From Pleomorphomonas carboxyditropha (GTDB taxonomy: Bacteria; Pseudomonadota; Alphaproteobacteria; Rhizobiales; Pleomorphomonadaceae), in the NCBI RefSeq assembly GCF_002770725.1, contig NZ_NQVN01000008.1:62001-126000 (forward strand): 64,000 nt of DNA, given 5' to 3'. The position numbers were made by a program, and so were the translations under genes. The notes beneath the pieces are model-generated. The model had not been told where the DNA came from. It saw only the letters and a list, made by a program, of their open reading frames with translations, and searched no databases. Below, in pieces: positions 37,262 through 46,551 of this stretch. Position 1 is the stretch's first letter. Each line of letters opens with the position of its first letter.

Positions 37262-37335
37262 GGCCACGTGGCGGAGTGGTTACGCAGCGGATTGCAAATC
37301 CGTGTACGGGGGTTCGATTCCCTCCGTGGCCTCCA
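37262..37335 (+). tRNA. tRNA-Cys (GCA)
   Basis: This 74-base cloverleaf has acceptor GGCCACG paired with CGTGGCC, discriminator T and encoded CCA. The anticodon loop within GGATTGCAAATCC gives GCA (Cys), and the T arm contains GGTTCGATTCC. A short CCCGC/GCGGG hairpin follows about 30 bases downstream. Confidence 0.97.
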
Positions 37336-37548
37336 GTTTCCGGAAAATACATTGGATTTCCCGCCTTCGCGGGATGCGGTCTTGCCTTGAGCGTCGCGCC
37401 GGCCGGCTGTATGGGCGAGCCGCTCCGCCTTTTCGCGGGCGATCCCTGTCCGGTCACTCCGCAAAGCTGCGTAGAAGCCCTTGTTTCGGATGAGGGGGGC
37501 GGCTATTGGAGGAACCGGCAGAGAATTCCGGCAGGGGACTTGCGATCC

Positions 37549-38205
37549 ATGATCGATTTTCCGGCGTTGCGCACCAAGATGGTCGATGGCCAGGTGAGGC
37601 CGAACGACGTCACCGATCTCCGCATCATCGACGCGATGGGCGAGGTGGCGCGCGAGGACTTCGCGCCGGAGGATCAGAAGCCGCTTGCCTATCTCGATCG
37701 CGACCTGCCGCTCGGCGAAGGCCGCGCGGCGCGCGTCCTGATCCAGCCGATGGTGCTGGCTCGCCTGCTGCAATATGCGGGCATCAAGCCGACCGACAAG
37801 GTGCTGGAAGTCGGCAGCGCCTCCGGCTATGGCGCCGCCGTGCTGGCCCGCCTTGCCGGATCGGTGGTGGCGCTGGAGCAGGATCCGGATCTGGCGGCCA
37901 TCGCCCGTCGCCGGCTGGCCGGCCTCGCCAACGTCGCGGTCGTCGAGGCGCCGCTCGTCAAGGGCGTGGCGGACGCCGCGCCGTTCGATGTCATCCTGTT
38001 CAACGGTGCCGTTGCCACGTTCCCGGAAACCGTCGCCGGCCAGCTCGCCAAGGGCGGCCGGCTGCTTTTCGTCGAGGAAGGCGGCAGCGCTCCCAAGGCC
38101 AAGCTCTATACGCGTGGCGACGCCGGCGTTTCCGGCCGCGCGCTGTTCAATGCATCGGTTCCCGTGCTGCCGGGATTTCAGGCGGCCGAGACTTTTGCTT
38201 TCTAG
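37549..38205 (+). CDS. pcm: protein-L-isoaspartate O-methyltransferase
   Basis: This methyltransferase uses S-adenosylmethionine to methylate isoaspartyl residues in damaged proteins so that they can revert. The 218-residue product contains MVDGQVRPNDVTD, LIQPMVLARLLQYAG and the SAM motif [20 protein letters not shown]. The glycine loop reads GSASGYG rather than the usual GTGSGYQ, as in the Rhizobiales branch. The start at 37549 follows the family. It precedes tolC, and pcm-tolC-popZ is a conserved Rhizobiales order. A palindromic repeat overlaps its stop. Confidence 0.88.
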   Translation: MIDFPALRTKMVDGQVRPNDVTDLRIIDAMGEVAREDFAPEDQKPLAYLDRDLPLGEGRAARVLIQPMVLARLLQYAGIKPTDKVLEVGSASGYGAAVLARLAGSVVALEQDPDLAAIARRRLAGLANVAVVEAPLVKGVADAAPFDVILFNGAVATFPETVAGQLAKGGRLLFVEEGGSAPKAKLYTRGDAGVSGRALFNASVPVLPGFQAAETFAF

Positions 38206-38307
38206 AGCATCGGATCGAAAAGTGGACTCCGGTTTTCGGAAAATCCGATGCGACAACAAGAAACTAGATCGTCACTTTGCGTCCGTTAGGACGCACGACG
38301 GTCTAGT
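38203..38307. repeat. two-hairpin intergenic repeat, family A copy 1
   Basis: The core 38207-38251 (GCATCGGAT...ATCCGATGC, inner CGAAAA/TTTTCG) is followed by a second hairpin (ACTAGATCGTC...GACGGTCTAGT with inner GCGTCC-GTTA-GGACGC). A close relative is at 41282-41380 and a partial one at 54557-54604. It resembles the palindromic elements known from Rhizobiales genomes. The remaining bases up to tolC (38308-38580) hold no gene that I can support. Confidence 0.8.
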
Positions 38308-38580
38308 CCGCGCTGTAACGGTACGATTCATACGACCGTAGCCTTCCTCCGCCAGCGTAAAGCCGCGCGGTTGGTCTTGGCTGGCGGCTGTGATTTCTGT
38401 GCATCGATTTGACTGAATTCGCCGCCGCGCCGCCGGCCGCGCTTCCGTTCGTCCGCTCATCGGCTATAGTCCGTCGCCAGCGGTTAACTTTTTGTTAGCG
38501 AATGTGGCGATCGGCCGGCGTCCTCGCGCAGGCGTGAGAAGACCAGGCTTCGATGGCCGGCTATATCGCAAGGGTCGGCG

Positions 38581-40011
38581 ATGAAAATGAGGTGTGTCGT
38601 GGCGTTCCGTCCCTCCCTGTATCTGTCGGCCGCCTTTGGCCTCCTTGTCGCCATGTCCGGCGTCGCCTCGGCGGAATCGTTGCAGGAGGCGATGTCGGCC
38701 GCCTACGCCAACAACCCCGATCTCAACGCCCAGCGGGCCGGAACGCGCGCCGCCGACGAATACGTGCCCCAGGCGCTCGCCCAGGGGCGGCCGACCATCA
38801 CCGGCCAGATATCCGCCTCGTACAATGCCAGCGATACCCGCTACCGGTTTCGCCCTTATACCGACTGGGCGAGCACCTATACCGATACCGGCGCCGTCCA
38901 GAGCCAGATCACCATCATCCAGCCGCTTTACGCCGGTGGTCGCATCGAGAACGGCGTCAACCGGGCGGAAGCGGCGGTAAAGGCGTCGCGCGAGCAGCTT
39001 CGCTCCAAGGAGCAGTCGACGCTGCTCGACACCGCGTCGGCCTACATGCAGGTCATCATGTACGGACAGGTGCTGGAGCTTCGCAAGTCCAACGTCGCCT
39101 TCCTCAAGGAACAGGTGCGCGCCGCCAACGACCGCTTCTCGGTGGGCGAGGGTACGCGCACCGACGTGTCGCAGGCGGAGGCGGCGATGGCCGCCGCGAC
39201 GTCGGCCGTCAGCGTGGCGCAGGCCGACCTGCTCACCGCCCAGGCCAATTACGTCAAGGTCGTCGGCCACGCGCCGAAGAGCCTTCGCGATCCCGGCCCC
39301 GTCACCAAGCTGATGCCGGCCAAGCTGTCGGCGGCTGTCGATGCCTCGCGTAGGGAGCATCCGGCCATCCGGGCGGCGATCCACAACGCCGATACCGCCG
39401 CCTACAATGTCGAGATCGAGGAAGGCGCGCTGCTGCCCACGCTGTCCCTGCAGGGATCGCTCGGCCATACGCTGACTTCGAGTTCGACCAATTCCTCCGA
39501 TACCCCGGACAAGTCGCGTACGCTCGATGCGTCGATCGGCGCCGTGCTGTCCATTCCGATCTACCAGGGCGGCGGCGAATATTCCTCCGTCCGCCAGGCC
39601 AAGGAAGAGCTCGGTCAGGCCAAATTGCAGGTCGACGTGGCCCGCATGTCGGTCGACGCGGCGCTCACCCAGGCCTGGAGCACGCTCGAATCGGCCAAGG
39701 CCCAGATCGTGGCGGCCCAGGCATCGGTCGAGGCAAGCCGATTGGCGCTGGAAGGGGTCGTCGAGGAGCAGAAGGTCGGTCAACGCACGACGCTCGACGT
39801 CCTCAATGCCCAGAGCACGCTGATCGATGCGCGGTTGTCGGAGGTCAGTGCCAGGGCGCAGCTTGTCGTGGCGAGCTACAGCGTCGTCGCCGCCATGGGG
39901 CGCCTCGATCGCGAACGGCTCGGCCTCAAGATAGCCGCCTACCGCCCCGAGCATCATTACGAGCAGGTCCGCGACAAGTGGATCGGGCTGCGCACGCCGG
40001 ATGGCCGCTGA
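38581..40011 (+). CDS. tolC: TolC family outer membrane efflux protein
   Basis: TolC trimers form the outer-membrane channel for type I secretion and RND efflux. The 476-residue product has a signal peptide cleaved near residue 31 (SGVASA-ES). The two repeated coiled-coil halves follow: LQEAMSAAYANNPDLNAQRA starts the first, and VSQAEAAMAAATSAVSVAQA and LSEVSARAQLVVASYSVVAA lie in helices. The length fits the family. It sits between pcm and popZ. Confidence 0.92.
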   Translation: MKMRCVVAFRPSLYLSAAFGLLVAMSGVASAESLQEAMSAAYANNPDLNAQRAGTRAADEYVPQALAQGRPTITGQISASYNASDTRYRFRPYTDWASTYTDTGAVQSQITIIQPLYAGGRIENGVNRAEAAVKASREQLRSKEQSTLLDTASAYMQVIMYGQVLELRKSNVAFLKEQVRAANDRFSVGEGTRTDVSQAEAAMAAATSAVSVAQADLLTAQANYVKVVGHAPKSLRDPGPVTKLMPAKLSAAVDASRREHPAIRAAIHNADTAAYNVEIEEGALLPTLSLQGSLGHTLTSSSTNSSDTPDKSRTLDASIGAVLSIPIYQGGGEYSSVRQAKEELGQAKLQVDVARMSVDAALTQAWSTLESAKAQIVAAQASVEASRLALEGVVEEQKVGQRTTLDVLNAQSTLIDARLSEVSARAQLVVASYSVVAAMGRLDRERLGLKIAAYRPEHHYEQVRDKWIGLRTPDGR

Positions 40012-40268
40012 TCTTCCAAAGGCGGGGGCATCGGGGATAACCGCCGCATTTCCGGCGCAAACCGTTTTCAGCGGCGTTAACTAATCTATACTTCAGGGGT
40101 CGAATCAGGCTGTTGCCGGCACCCGGCCGGCTGACCGGCACGTTTGCCGGCGTTCGGGTGTCGCCGCAAAAGGGCGGTCGGGAGCCGATCCACCCGGGCA
40201 TCGCGCCGGAGCAGGCTGTGACCGACGGTGTAGCAGGTGGTGGGGCGACCCACTCGGAGTAGAGACCC

Positions 40269-40946
40269 ATGGCCAAGGCAGCTGCGTCCGCCGAACCTTC
40301 AATGGAAGAGATCCTGGCTTCCATCCGGCGGATCATTGCCGACGAACCCGAGGGCAAGGAGGCGGCGGCGCCCAAGCCCGCGCCGGCCAAGGCGGCTGCT
40401 CCCAAGCGGGAGGTCGAGACCATGGCCAAGCCGGCGCTCGAGGACGAGCATATTTCCGAGGAAGATCTCGACAAGCTGTTCGCCCAGTCCGGCGACGACG
40501 AGGACGAGCCGGAGATGGACGTCGACGACGCCGACGACGGCGACGAGCCGGAAGTGCTCGACCTCGCGGATGTCGCCACGGTCGACGAAGCCGCGGCGCT
40601 CGAGTTGGTGGAAGGATTGAAGGACGACGAGGCCGAGGTTGCCTTTGCCGAGCCGGATTCGGAGCCGCTCCCGTCCGAGCCGCCGAAGGCGGCAGCGCCG
40701 CGCGCCCGTCCGGCTCCCGAGCCCGAAGTCGAGGAGCCGTTGGTCTCCGCCGCGGCCAGCGCCACCGTCCAGTCCGCCTTCGGCCAGTTGAGCCATACCG
40801 TGCTCGCCGCCAACGCGCGGACGCTCGACGATCTCGTCAAGGAGATGCTGCGGCCGATGCTGCGCGCCTGGCTCGACGAGAACCTGCCGGTGATCGTCGA
40901 ACGGCTGGTGCGCGCCGAGATCGAGCGCGTGTCGCGCGGGCGCTGA
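40269..40946 (+). CDS. popZ: polar organising protein PopZ (DUF2497)
   Basis: PopZ forms a polar scaffold that holds the chromosome origin through ParB and recruits cell-cycle proteins. The 225-residue product has the N-terminal helix [19 protein letters not shown], a long acidic Pro/Glu/Asp-rich disordered middle (about residues 30-150), and the C-terminal oligomerisation helices [20 protein letters not shown] and [18 protein letters not shown]. This three-part layout is diagnostic. A GAATC (GANTC) site lies in its upstream region at 40102. It is followed 5 bases later by a ynfA-like gene. Confidence 0.92.
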   Translation: MAKAAASAEPSMEEILASIRRIIADEPEGKEAAAPKPAPAKAAAPKREVETMAKPALEDEHISEEDLDKLFAQSGDDEDEPEMDVDDADDGDEPEVLDLADVATVDEAAALELVEGLKDDEAEVAFAEPDSEPLPSEPPKAAAPRARPAPEPEVEEPLVSAAASATVQSAFGQLSHTVLAANARTLDDLVKEMLRPMLRAWLDENLPVIVERLVRAEIERVSRGR

Positions 40947-40951
40947 GCGCC

Positions 40952-41284
40952 GTGAAGTCCCTCCTTCTTCAGCTATTGGCGGCTTTTTTCGAAATCGCCG
41001 GCTGCTTCGCTTTCTGGGCCTGGCTGCGCCTTGGTAAGTCCATGTTGTGGACATTGCCGGGCCTGCTGTCGCTCGTCCTGTTCGCGCTGGTGCTGACGCG
41101 CATCGACAGCGCCGCCGCCGGCCGCGTCTTCGCCGCTTATGGCGGCGTCTACATCGCCGCCTCGCTGGTCTGGCTGTGGGCGGTGGAGCGGCAGGTGCCG
41201 GATCGCTGGGATCTCACGGGCGCGGCGATCTGCCTTGTCGGCGCGGCGATCATTCTCCTCGGGCCGCGGGCGACAGCCGGCTAG
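40952..41284 (+). CDS. YnfA/UPF0060 family membrane protein
   Basis: This 110-residue protein has four membrane segments beginning [20 protein letters not shown] and the motif [20 protein letters not shown] typical of UPF0060 (YnfA), a small SMR-like family. Its transport role is not settled. It starts 5 bases after popZ, so it may be co-transcribed. It is the first of four genes that separate popZ from valS here. Confidence 0.9.
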   Translation: MKSLLLQLLAAFFEIAGCFAFWAWLRLGKSMLWTLPGLLSLVLFALVLTRIDSAAAGRVFAAYGGVYIAASLVWLWAVERQVPDRWDLTGAAICLVGAAIILLGPRATAG

Positions 41285-41380
41285 AGCATCGGACCGAAAA
41301 GTGGAATCCGGTTTTCGGAACATCCGATGCGATAACAAAAGACGAGATCGCTCTGCGTCCTGACGGACGCAGAGCGATCT
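41282..41380. repeat. two-hairpin intergenic repeat, family A copy 2
   Basis: The core 41286-41330 matches copy 1 closely. The second hairpin is perfect: 16-base arms (41345-41360 and 41365-41380) with a TGAC loop, containing GCGTCC/GGACGC as in copy 1. It lies between the convergent ynfA-like and Ser-rich genes and may serve as a terminator for both. Confidence 0.85.
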
Positions 41381-41389
41381 AAGTTGCTG

Positions 41390-42061
41390 TCAGGCGGCGA
41401 CGCCGGCCGAGTTCATGACGGCGGCGCCGTTGGCGACGCTCGCATAGAGATTGCTCACCGTCTGCGACAGGCTGGCGCTGCTCGCCGCGCCGTTTCCGGC
41501 GCCCAGGCTGTAGGGCAGGCTTGTCTTCGACGAGTCGGAACCGGAGGCCGACTGGCCCTGGCCGCCGGTGGTCGTCACGCTGGTCGAGCCGTCGGAATAG
41601 CTGACGGTGATGGTCGTGCTGCCGTCGGGATTGTCGAGGTAGGTGGTGCTGACCACCTCCTTGCTCTCGCCGGTGCCGGAGGCGCCGGACGCGCCGCCGC
41701 TCGCGGACGAGGAGCCGTCGGCGGTCGACGCGGTCGAATCGGTGGTCGATGTCGTGCCGGAGGCGGTGTCGGTGCTGTCCGAATCCGCCGCCGTTTCCGG
41801 CGGGGGAGGCGGTGGCGGCGGCATGGCGCCGTCGGTGCCGCCCATGTCCTCCTGCAACGACAGAAGGGCCGACTGCATGTCGCCGCCGAGCGACGAGAAG
41901 GCGCTGCCGGACGACAGCGTGCCGGATGTCGACCCGCCATCCTGCTGGTCGGAAGGTTGGGACGCAAAGGCGGTGGCGGCCGATGTTCCCTTGCTGCTCG
42001 ACGACCCGAAAAGGGCGGCAAGGCTGCTGGTATTGCTGGTCAGGGCCGAAAGGGACGACAT
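41390..42061 (-). CDS. Ser/Thr/Gly-rich hypothetical protein
   Basis: This 223-residue low-complexity protein has no recognised domain. Long Ser/Thr/Gly/Ala runs alternate with a run of eight prolines (about residues 80-87) and one ordered-looking beta segment (STTYLDNPDGSTTITVSYSD). The N-terminus MSSLSALTSNTSSLAALFGS has no standard signal peptide. Such composition suits a surface, secreted (possibly type I) or structural protein. The codon pattern and the matched shadow frames support a real gene, but the role is unknown. Confidence 0.55.
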   Translation of the reverse strand: MSSLSALTSNTSSLAALFGSSSSKGTSAATAFASQPSDQQDGGSTSGTLSSGSAFSSLGGDMQSALLSLQEDMGGTDGAMPPPPPPPPETAADSDSTDTASGTTSTTDSTASTADGSSSASGGASGASGTGESKEVVSTTYLDNPDGSTTITVSYSDGSTSVTTTGGQGQSASGSDSSKTSLPYSLGAGNGAASSASLSQTVSNLYASVANGAAVMNSAGVAA

Positions 42062-42182
42062 CTGCTGCCTCCGGGAAAAACTCCCTCTGCAGCTTTAGAC
42101 GTGGCATTTTGCAAAACCAGGCGCGGAAATCTCAGGAAAATGAGGTTAACGAGCCGGGGCGTTTTGTTAACGAAGCGATCCG

Positions 42183-43079
42183 TTACAGCGGGTGCCTTTC
42201 GATGTCCTGCAATAGCCAGTCGCGGAAGGCGCGGATCTTCGGCTGGCTGCGGCGGCTCTCCGGATAAACCAGCCAATAGGCGGATTGGTCGCTGCACACG
42301 AGGTCGAACGGCATGACCAGCCGGCCGCTCGCCAGCTCCTCGCGGTAGAAGGCCGGCGTCAGGATGGCGACGCCGTGGCCGGCGATCGCCGAGCTTGCCT
42401 CCAGCGTCTGCGAGCCGAACAGGTTGCGCTGTCGTCCCTCGAGATCGGCGTCGGGCACGCCGGCGGCGTCGAACCAGAGCCGCCACCAGGGGTCGCCGGG
42501 GTCGATGATCTTGCATTTGAGGAGGTCGCGCGGGCTGTCGAGCGGCTTCACCCAGTCGAGCAGCGTCGGGCTGAGCATCGGCGCGCATTCGACCTCCATC
42601 AGGTGGTGCGCGACGAGGCCCGGCCAGTCGCCCTTGCCGAAGCGGATGGCGACGTCGCCGGGGTCGCGGCTGAAATCCATCGGGGCGTTGTCGGTGATCA
42701 GCCGCACGGCGATATGCGGCGCCCCGAGCTGGAAGTTGCCGATGCGGCGGGCCAGCCAGTGGGCGGCAAAGGTCGGCGTGGTGCTGATGACCAGTTGCTC
42801 GTCGACCGCCGTCCGGGCCGCCGCCATGGCTTCCTCGAGCAGCGCGAAGGCCTCGCCGACCTTCGGCATCAGGCGTTCGCCGGCTTCGGTCAGCTCGATG
42901 CGCCGCGGCCGCCGGCGGAACAGCAACTCGCCCAGCAGGCCCTCCAGTTGCTTCACCTGATAGCTCACCGCCGTCTGCGTCATGCCGAGCTCCTCGCCGG
43001 CGCGGGTGAAGCTCATCAGGCGCGATACCGCCTCGAACACCCGGAGCGCGTTGAGCGGCATCTGTCGGCCCTGCTTCAT
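42183..43079 (-). CDS. LysR family transcriptional regulator (GcvA-like)
   Basis: This 298-residue regulator has the N-terminal helix-turn-helix (LPLNALRVFEAVSRLMSFTR-type start, then AGEELGMTQTAVSYQVKQLE) and a periplasmic-binding-like ligand domain. MPLNALRVFEAV and the spacing match the GcvA/AmpR branch. ATG 43079 (MKQGRQMPLN) is preferred over an upstream extension. No divergent target is obvious except the small DUF1127 gene, 100 bases away on the other strand. Confidence 0.9.
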   Translation of the reverse strand: MKQGRQMPLNALRVFEAVSRLMSFTRAGEELGMTQTAVSYQVKQLEGLLGELLFRRRPRRIELTEAGERLMPKVGEAFALLEEAMAAARTAVDEQLVISTTPTFAAHWLARRIGNFQLGAPHIAVRLITDNAPMDFSRDPGDVAIRFGKGDWPGLVAHHLMEVECAPMLSPTLLDWVKPLDSPRDLLKCKIIDPGDPWWRLWFDAAGVPDADLEGRQRNLFGSQTLEASSAIAGHGVAILTPAFYREELASGRLVMPFDLVCSDQSAYWLVYPESRRSQPKIRAFRDWLLQDIERHPL

Positions 43080-43181
43080 GGATAAGCTCTCTTTATGGGT
43101 AGAGACGAAGGTTCGATTGGAAACATTCGGCTTTCCGGCAGAGATTGCTCCCACCGCATCAACGGATCAAGGGATATGACA

Positions 43182-43412
43182 ATGACTTGCGTGGATCAGC
43201 CCATGGTCCGGCGCCACCGCGGGCGCGCCATCTTTCTTCCGCTTTTGGCGGCGCTGGCCGACAGCTTCGGCTCTTTCCAGCGGTGGCGAAACGGAAAGGT
43301 CGAGGACCTCAACGACCACATGCTGCGGGACATCGGGCTTGCCGATGGCCGGGCGACCGAGGCGGCGATGCGGCGGGCGGCCGGGCATCGGGGTGGAATG
43401 GACCGGTTTTGA
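43182..43412 (+). CDS. DUF1127 small protein
   Basis: This 76-residue protein ends with the DUF1127 motif (WRNGKVEDLNDHMLRDIGLA, then DGRATEAAMRRAAG). Short DUF1127 proteins in alphaproteobacteria bind RNA and affect small-RNA turnover and stress or phosphate responses; the longer N-terminus here (RGRAIFLPLLAALADSF) is hydrophobic. ATG 43182 has AAGGG eight bases before it; ATG 43176 is too close to that site. It is divergent from the LysR gene. Confidence 0.8.
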   Translation: MTCVDQPMVRRHRGRAIFLPLLAALADSFGSFQRWRNGKVEDLNDHMLRDIGLADGRATEAAMRRAAGHRGGMDRF

Positions 43413-43500
43413 CGGCGGAAAGGGCGCTTCTTGTTGATTTTCGGGGGCGCAGCGGCTAACCGTCGCTCACCCCAAGACGACAGGAAAAAGACGTCGGATC

Positions 43501-46272
43501 ATGCTGGAAAAGACATTCGAAGCGGCGGACGTCGAGCCGCGCATCGCCAAGGCCTGGGAAGATGCGAAGGCGTTCGCCGCCGGCGCCGGCAAAAAGCCGG
43601 GCAAGGACACCTTCACCATCGTCATTCCGCCGCCGAACGTCACCGGCTCGCTGCACATGGGCCACGCGCTCAACAACACGCTGCAGGATATCCTCGTGCG
43701 CCTGCAGCGCATGCGCGGCCTCGACGTGCTCTGGCAGCCCGGCCTCGACCACGCCGGCATCGCCACGCAGATGGTGGTGGAGCGGCAGCTGGCCGAAAGG
43801 CAGATCCATCGCCGGCAGATCGGCCGGGAGGAATTCGTCAAGCGGGTCTGGGAGTGGAAGGCCGAGTCGGGCGGCACCATCGTCGGCCAGTTGAAGCGCC
43901 TCGGCGCCTCCTGCGACTGGTCGCGCGAGCGCTTCACCATGGACGCCGGGCTTTCCAAGGCCGTGTTGAAGGTGTTCGTCCAGCTCTATCGCGAAGGGCT
44001 GATCTACAAGGACAAGCGTCTCGTCAACTGGGACCCCAAGCTGCTCACCGCCATCTCCGACCTCGAGGTCGTGCAGACCGAGCTGAAGGGCAATCTCTGG
44101 CACTTCCGCTATCCGCTGGCGGATGGCGTCACCTATCAGCACCCGATCGCCTTCGACGAAGCCGGCAAGCCGACCGAGTTCGAGACGCGCGACTATATCG
44201 TCGTCGCCACCACCCGGCCCGAGACCATGCTGGGCGATACGGCCGTTGCCGTGCATCCGACCGACGAGCGCTACAGGGCGATCGTCGGCAAGTCGGTGAA
44301 GCTGCCGCTGGTCGGCCGCCTGATCCCGATCGTCGCCGACGAGTATTCGGACCCGACCAAGGGCACCGGCGCGGTGAAGATCACCCCGGCGCACGACTTC
44401 AACGACTTCGAGGTGGGCAGGCGGCATGGCCTGAAGCCGATCAGCATTCTGGATGTCGAAGCGTCCGTGACGCTGAAGGGCAACGCCGATTTCTTGATTG
44501 GTGTTCCCGATGATCCAGAGGCTCGCGCTGAAGCCGCGTCGGCCATGATTCTTTATCATGGGCTGGACCGTTTCGACGCTCGGAAAAAGATTGTCGAAGC
44601 CTTCGAGATGGCTGGACTTCTCGACAGGATCGAGCCGCACGTCCATCAAGTGCCGCACGGCGACCGGGGCGGCGTGCCCATCGAACCCTTCCTGACCGAC
44701 CAGTGGTACGTCAACGCCAAGGTGCTGGCCGAGCCGGCGCTGGCTTCCGTCAAGGAAGGCCGCACCACCTTTGTGCCGAAGAACTGGGAAAAGACCTATT
44801 ACGATTGGATGGAGAACATCCAGCCCTGGTGCATCTCGCGCCAACTCTGGTGGGGTCACCAGATCCCGGCCTGGTACGGACCGGACGGCAAGGTGTTCGT
44901 CGCCGAGAGCGAGGCCGCCGCCGCCGAGGAGGCCAGGGCCCATTACGGCGAGGCGGTTGACCTGAAGCGCGACGAGGATGTGCTCGACACCTGGTTCTCG
45001 TCGGCGCTGTGGCCGTTCTCGACGCTCGGCTGGCCGGACGAGACGCCGGAACTGAAGCGCTACTATCCGACCAACGTGCTGATCACCGGCTTCGACATCA
45101 TCTTCTTCTGGGTCGCCCGGATGATGATGATGGGCAAGCACTTCATGGGCACCGAGCCCTTCAGGGACGTCTACATCCACGCTCTCGTCCGCGACGAGAA
45201 GGGCGCCAAGATGTCGAAGTCCAAGGGCAACGTCATCGATCCGCTCAACCTGATCGACGAATTCGGCGCCGACGCCCTGCGCTTCACGCTGGCCGCCATG
45301 GCCGCCCAGGGGCGCGACATCAAGCTCGCCACCAGCCGCGTCGGCGGCTATCGCAACTTCGCCACCAAGCTGTGGAACGCCGTCCGCTTCGCCGAGATGA
45401 ACGGCTGCGTCCGCGTCGCCGGCTTCGATCCCGACAAGGCGATCGAGACGCTCAACCGCTGGATCGTCACCGAGGTGCGCAAAACGCAAGCAGAGGTGTC
45501 GGAAGCGCTCGACGCCTACCGCTTCAACGACGCGGCCGGCGCCATCTACCGCTTCGTCTGGAACTCGTTCTGCGACTGGTATCTCGAGTTCACCAAGCCG
45601 GTGCTGACCGGCGACGACGGCCCGGCCAAGGACGAGACGCGCGCCGCCTGCGCCTGGGTGATGGACGAGATCCTGAAGGTGCTGCATCCCTTCATGCCGT
45701 TCATCACCGAGGAGCTGTGGGCGCAGACCGGCGAGACCGGCCCGGCCCGCGACAACCTGCTGGTGCTGACCGCCTGGCCTGAGGGCAGCCGCGAGACGAC
45801 CGATGCCGCCGACGAGATCAACTGGCTGATCGGCGTCATCACCGAGATCCGCTCGGTGCGCGCCGAGATGAACGTCGCACCGGCAACGCTCTTGCCGCTG
45901 GTGCTGGTCGGCGCGTCCGAAAAGGTGAAGAGCTGGCTCGCCACCCACACGCCGGCCATCCTGCGCCTCGCCCGTGTGTCGGAGGCCTCCACCGCCGACG
46001 TGGCGCCCGGCCAGTCGGCCCAGATCGTTACCGCCGACGGCGTCATCGCCCTGCCGCTCTCCGGCGTGGTCGACCTCGACGGCGAGCGCGCCCGCCTCGG
46101 CAAGGAGGAGGGCAAGCTGGTGGGCGAGATCGAGCGCATCGACAAGAAGCTCGGCAACGCCGCCTTCGTCGCCAAGGCGCCGGAAGAGGTGGTCGAGGAA
46201 GAGAAGGCCAAGCGCGAAGGCTATGCCGAGCGGCTCGCCAAGGTACGCGAGGCATTGGCGCGGCTCGCCTGA
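43501..46272 (+). CDS. valS: valyl-tRNA synthetase
   Basis: ValS charges tRNA-Val with valine. The 923-residue product has the HIGH-type motif PPPNVTGSLHMGHALN, the editing domain (TTRPETMLGDTAVAVHPTDE), DWMENIQPWCISRQLWWGHQ, the KMSKSKGN motif, and a C-terminal coiled-coil arm (LGKEEGKLVGEIERIDKKLG). All key motifs are intact. In other Rhizobiales it usually follows popZ; here about 2.5 kb of other genes intervene. A strong terminator follows. Confidence 0.97.
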   Translation: MLEKTFEAADVEPRIAKAWEDAKAFAAGAGKKPGKDTFTIVIPPPNVTGSLHMGHALNNTLQDILVRLQRMRGLDVLWQPGLDHAGIATQMVVERQLAERQIHRRQIGREEFVKRVWEWKAESGGTIVGQLKRLGASCDWSRERFTMDAGLSKAVLKVFVQLYREGLIYKDKRLVNWDPKLLTAISDLEVVQTELKGNLWHFRYPLADGVTYQHPIAFDEAGKPTEFETRDYIVVATTRPETMLGDTAVAVHPTDERYRAIVGKSVKLPLVGRLIPIVADEYSDPTKGTGAVKITPAHDFNDFEVGRRHGLKPISILDVEASVTLKGNADFLIGVPDDPEARAEAASAMILYHGLDRFDARKKIVEAFEMAGLLDRIEPHVHQVPHGDRGGVPIEPFLTDQWYVNAKVLAEPALASVKEGRTTFVPKNWEKTYYDWMENIQPWCISRQLWWGHQIPAWYGPDGKVFVAESEAAAAEEARAHYGEAVDLKRDEDVLDTWFSSALWPFSTLGWPDETPELKRYYPTNVLITGFDIIFFWVARMMMMGKHFMGTEPFRDVYIHALVRDEKGAKMSKSKGNVIDPLNLIDEFGADALRFTLAAMAAQGRDIKLATSRVGGYRNFATKLWNAVRFAEMNGCVRVAGFDPDKAIETLNRWIVTEVRKTQAEVSEALDAYRFNDAAGAIYRFVWNSFCDWYLEFTKPVLTGDDGPAKDETRAACAWVMDEILKVLHPFMPFITEELWAQTGETGPARDNLLVLTAWPEGSRETTDAADEINWLIGVITEIRSVRAEMNVAPATLLPLVLVGASEKVKSWLATHTPAILRLARVSEASTADVAPGQSAQIVTADGVIALPLSGVVDLDGERARLGKEEGKLVGEIERIDKKLGNAAFVAKAPEEVVEEEKAKREGYAERLAKVREALARLA

Positions 46273-46300
46273 GCATTAGCGCGTATGAGACGATCGATTG

Positions 46301-46339
46301 TGGGCCCCATCGCGATGCGTGGGGCCCATTTCGGTTTCT
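46301..46339 (+). terminator. terminator downstream of valS
   Basis: TGGGCCCCA (46301-46309) pairs perfectly with TGGGGCCCA (46320-46328) across a 10-base loop and is followed by the T-rich TTTCGGTTTCT. It sits 29 bases after the valS stop. Confidence 0.8.
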
Positions 46340-46372
46340 GGACCGACCACAAGGCTTTGTTTTTGTTGGGTT

Positions 46373-46510
46373 ACCCCTCTCTCCAACTCTCTCCCCACAA
46401 GGAGGAGAGGGCGCGGTGTGGTTCCGTTCAGAGCTTATCAGTTTGAAAGTTCACGTCATTCGGCTCGACGAACCCTCTCCCCCACAAGGGGGAGAGTTGG
46501 AGAGAGGGGT
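46373..46510. repeat. inverted repeat of CTCTCC type, family C
   Basis: ACCCCTCTCTCCAACTCTC (from 46373) is repeated in inverted form at 46488-46510 with one mismatch over 23 bases. Each arm continues into a CTCTCCCCC-ACAA-GGGGGAGAG hairpin. About 90 bases lie between the arms, with no gene. This looks like a dispersed noncoding palindromic element. Confidence 0.7.
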
Positions 46511-46551
46511 CGAATCCGCTAAGGATTGCGAACAATTCTCAGGACGCTTTC

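Noticed and set aside
38480-38510. TTAA-N7-TTAG upstream of tolC as a CtrA site
   Set aside because: It is a single degenerate match upstream of a gene not known as a CtrA target, and a poly-T run alone can create it.
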